Positions 55,261 through 57,380 of a stretch of 57,380 nucleotides of DNA are shown piece by piece. The DNA comes from an uncultured Prochlorococcus sp. (GTDB taxonomy: Bacteria > Cyanobacteriota > Cyanobacteriia > PCC-6307 > Cyanobiaceae). Every line of letters starts with the position of its first letter. The first letter of the stretch is position 1. Under the pieces are notes generated by a model. The model was not told where the DNA came from and searched no databases. It worked only from the letters and a program-made list of their open reading frames with translations. The position numbers and the translations under genes were made by a program. The stretch spans positions 1 through 57,380 of the forward strand of contig NZ_CACMSM010000010.1 in NCBI RefSeq assembly GCF_902616385.1. The letters run 5' to 3'.

Positions 55261-57380
55261 CTAGGAAACTAAAGATTTCAAATTAACTTGGAATGATTTA
55301 TCTTCTAATAATTTACATGCACCTTGAATATCTCCAATACAGAATTGTTCGCCAAATTTAACGTAGGTAACATTATTTTTATTTCTTACTGCAGCTAAAA
55401 CTGGAATCTTAATTCCACATCTACCTTTATCGGGTTTAAATTTAATTAAGCAGTCTCTCAAAGTATTTTGTACCCTTACATCTGATGCTTGAGAACTTTC
55501 AAGATTAATAATTAGCAACTTGAGGTTATCGATTTCTCTACAATCATCGATTATTAACTGAGTCTTATCACTTTTTTTATCAATTGTACCCCATATCAAC
55601 AATCTAGTATCAGTAAGAAGAAATTCAGATAATCTAACATAGGTTTTTGGAAAAACTATTGCTTCGCAACTTCCAGAAAGATCTTCAAGCTGAACTATAG
55701 CCATCCTATCTCCTTTTCTCGTTGTAATTTGCTTCAAATCAGGAATCATTCCAACTAAAGAGACTTTGCTTCTATCCTTTGTTTCTTCTAATTGCGAAAT
55801 ACTTACAGGTGATATAAGTTTTGCTGGCTTGGTTAAATGCTTTAGAGGATGATCAGATAAGTAAAAGCCTAATAGCTGCTTTTCTAATTTTAACTTCTCA
55901 ATAAGTGAATAATCATCAACCCTAGCTAATTGTGAATCGGAAAAAGCAACATTTGAAAATTCTTCTTTAGAGTCAAATAGATTTCCTTGTCCTGATAATC
56001 TGTCACGATTTCTTGAAGATGCCCACTCAATAACATGTTCAAGATCGGATAATAACTGAGCTCTATTATTATCATTTGAAAACTCATCCAGTGCTCCACA
56101 ATGAATTAGAGATTCAAGACTTCTTTTGTTAAGAACATTAGAGGGCAAACGGTCGCACAAATCTGATAATGACTTAAAGGTTCCAAAACTATCTCGGTTT
56201 TCAATTATATTTCTTATTGCAGAATCTCCTAAATTCTTAATTGCAGATAACCCGAATAAAATCTGATTATTCTTAATAGTGAAATCAACACCAGAAAAAT
56301 TAATGCTCGGTGAAATAACTTCTATTCCCATGGAATAACAATTAGAAATATATCTTTGCATCTTGTCACTAGAGCCAGAATTTACACTTAAAAGGGCTGC
56401 CATATACGCAACAGGAAAATGGGCTTTTAAAAATGCAGTTTGATAAGTTACGGCACCATAAGCAGTTGAGTGACTTTTGTTAAAACAATATTCTGCGAAT
56501 AAAACCATTTGATCAAAAAGATCATTTGCTAATTTTTCATTTACACCTTTCTTCATGGAACCTTGTACAAAAATATTCCTATGCTTTACCATTTCAGAAA
56601 CTTTCTTTTTCCCCATTGCTCTTCGAAGTAAATCAGCATCACCAAGAGAATAACCAGCTAGGTCTTGAGCAATTTTCATGATTTGTTCTTGGTAAACCAT
56701 AATTCCATATGTTTCAGTAAGAATTGACTTAATAAAAGGATGAGGGAAATCGATCTTTTCGTTCCCATTTTTTCGATTTATGAATTTAGGTATAAGGCCT
56801 GCATCAAGAGGACCAGGCCTATAAAGAGCCAATATGGACGAAATATCCTCTAGAGAATTAGGTTTGAAATCCTTAACAACCTGCTTCATACCGGAAGATT
56901 CGAGTTGGAAAATACCTTCAAGATCTCCTCTCCCAATAAGCTCAAATGTTTTACAGTCATTTTGAGGTAACTCATCAATATTGATTTTCTTTCCAATAGA
57001 TTGATAAATAAGAGAAACTGTTTTTTCAATCATCGTAAGATTCTTGAGACCCAAGAAATCCATTTTTAATAATCCAAGTGATTCGATATCGTCCATTGAA
57101 TATTGGGTGATTATTTGTCCTTCATTATTTCTTTGGAGAGGTACAAGTTCGTCAAGAGGATCTGATGAGATAACAACCCCAGCAGCATGAACTCCATATG
57201 TTTTATTAGTTCCTTCAATTCTCAAAGCTAAATCAACCCATTTTTTCACCCTATTATCATTAATGTATTTGTCTCTAAATTCTTGGCTAGGAGAATTCTT
57301 ATCGATCATTTCATTAAGTTTGTGTGGTTTCCCTCTAACAACCGGTATTAACTTGGCCAATTTATCCGCCTCTCCATATG
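55261..57380 (-). CDS. dnaE: DNA polymerase III alpha subunit (C-terminal part, truncated by window)
   Basis: Catalytic subunit of the replicative polymerase. The visible part, over 700 residues, continues past the window end without a stop; the last codons read YGEADKLAKLIPVV. Recognisable regions are palm/finger segments (YGIMVYQEQIMKIAQDLAGYSLGDADLLRRAMGKKK in pieces), HSTAYGAVTYQTAFLKAHFPVAYMAALL, then an OB-fold region (VSLVGMIPDLKQITTRKGDRMAIVQLEDLSG). The C-terminus is about 440 residues beyond the HSTAYG motif, so the true start is outside the window. It is convergent with PAM68. Confidence 0.96.
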   Translation of the reverse strand, partial: YGEADKLAKLIPVVRGKPHKLNEMIDKNSPSQEFRDKYINDNRVKKWVDLALRIEGTNKTYGVHAAGVVISSDPLDELVPLQRNNEGQIITQYSMDDIESLGLLKMDFLGLKNLTMIEKTVSLIYQSIGKKINIDELPQNDCKTFELIGRGDLEGIFQLESSGMKQVVKDFKPNSLEDISSILALYRPGPLDAGLIPKFINRKNGNEKIDFPHPFIKSILTETYGIMVYQEQIMKIAQDLAGYSLGDADLLRRAMGKKKVSEMVKHRNIFVQGSMKKGVNEKLANDLFDQMVLFAEYCFNKSHSTAYGAVTYQTAFLKAHFPVAYMAALLSVNSGSSDKMQRYISNCYSMGIEVISPSINFSGVDFTIKNNQILFGLSAIKNLGDSAIRNIIENRDSFGTFKSLSDLCDRLPSNVLNKRSLESLIHCGALDEFSNDNNRAQLLSDLEHVIEWASSRNRDRLSGQGNLFDSKEEFSNVAFSDSQLARVDDYSLIEKLKLEKQLLGFYLSDHPLKHLTKPAKLISPVSISQLEETKDRSKVSLVGMIPDLKQITTRKGDRMAIVQLEDLSGSCEAIVFPKTYVRLSEFLLTDTRLLIWGTIDKKSDKTQLIIDDCREIDNLKLLIINLESSQASDVRVQNTLRDCLIKFKPDKGRCGIKIPVLAAVRNKNNVTYVKFGEQFCIGDIQGACKLLEDKSFQVNLKSLVS

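Noticed and set aside
1-57380. CRISPR arrays, insertion sequences, phage or toxin-antitoxin modules
   Set aside because: No repeated spacer structure, transposase or integrase motifs, or compact toxin-antitoxin pair is visible; the gene content is core chromosomal.

Overview
The window looks like an ordinary stretch of chromosome from a marine picocyanobacterium, most likely a Prochlorococcus of the high-light-adapted, very AT-rich type. The grounds are the roughly 30% GC composition, very short intergenic gaps, and genes specific to oxygenic phototrophs (psaK, psb28, a PAM68-family gene, gun4, DUF1995, DUF2499, DUF3593, DUF3110, DUF3082 and DUF3464 families). The order of housekeeping genes also fits picocyanobacteria. 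The strain assignment is inference. I see no insertion sequence, integrase, phage gene, CRISPR array or rRNA. No gap between genes exceeds about 215 bases, so no long stretch lacks a gene.

Layout. 1-8.8 kb: a minus-strand trio (dapF, cysteine desulfurase, DUF1995), then leuS(+), pgi(-), purN(+) and argC(-), several with overlapping 3' ends. 8.9-14.4 kb: ribBA(+), then minus-strand cyclophilin, DUF3110, dnaJ and dnaK, the last two overlapping. 14.6-21 kb: tRNA-Ser(GGA) on the minus strand, then a plus-strand run of ferredoxin, inositol-phosphatase family, hisZ, htpG, rpmB, peroxiredoxin, DUF2499, DUF3593 and psaK. 21-31.4 kb: dxs(-), ilvA, scpB, yggT, a MazG-like gene(-), then the tight series pyk, FtsX/MacB-type permease, bioY, lspA and a DUF697 GTPase. 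31.4-38.9 kb: a PLP decarboxylase with a 45-residue membrane protein(-), tadA(+), a photorespiratory-type aminotransferase(-), glnA(+) with an NtcA-like promoter and a strong terminator, a methyltransferase, and an anti-sigma kinase with gun4(-). 38.9-47.3 kb: mnmH, psb28 and an AI-2E family permease(+), then secD, secF and a small membrane protein, pdhB, DUF3082, ispE and rsmA, all minus strand. 47.3-57.4 kb: rlmH, a umuD-umuC-metalloprotease cassette, dnaG(-), a DMT transporter, ruvA, rpsO, PAM68 family, and the 3' part of dnaE(-), which runs off the window.

Functions cover central carbon (pgi, pyk, pdhB), isoprenoids (dxs, ispE), amino acids (dapF, argC, hisZ, ilvA, glnA), protein folding and export (dnaK/dnaJ, htpG, secDF, lspA), photosystem biogenesis (psaK, psb28, PAM68, gun4), and DNA replication and repair (dnaE, dnaG, ruvA, umuDC).

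The most interesting part is 48.2-50.4 kb. A LexA-box-like palindrome overlaps the promoter of a umuD-umuC operon, and a third gene in it encodes a small HExxH protein of unknown function. Other points of interest are an scpB frame with no conventional start codon at its expected 5' end, a 45-residue membrane protein between the PLP decarboxylase and the GTPase, a terminator-like hairpin in the aminotransferase/glnA divergent spacer, and an NtcA site that fixes the glnA start.
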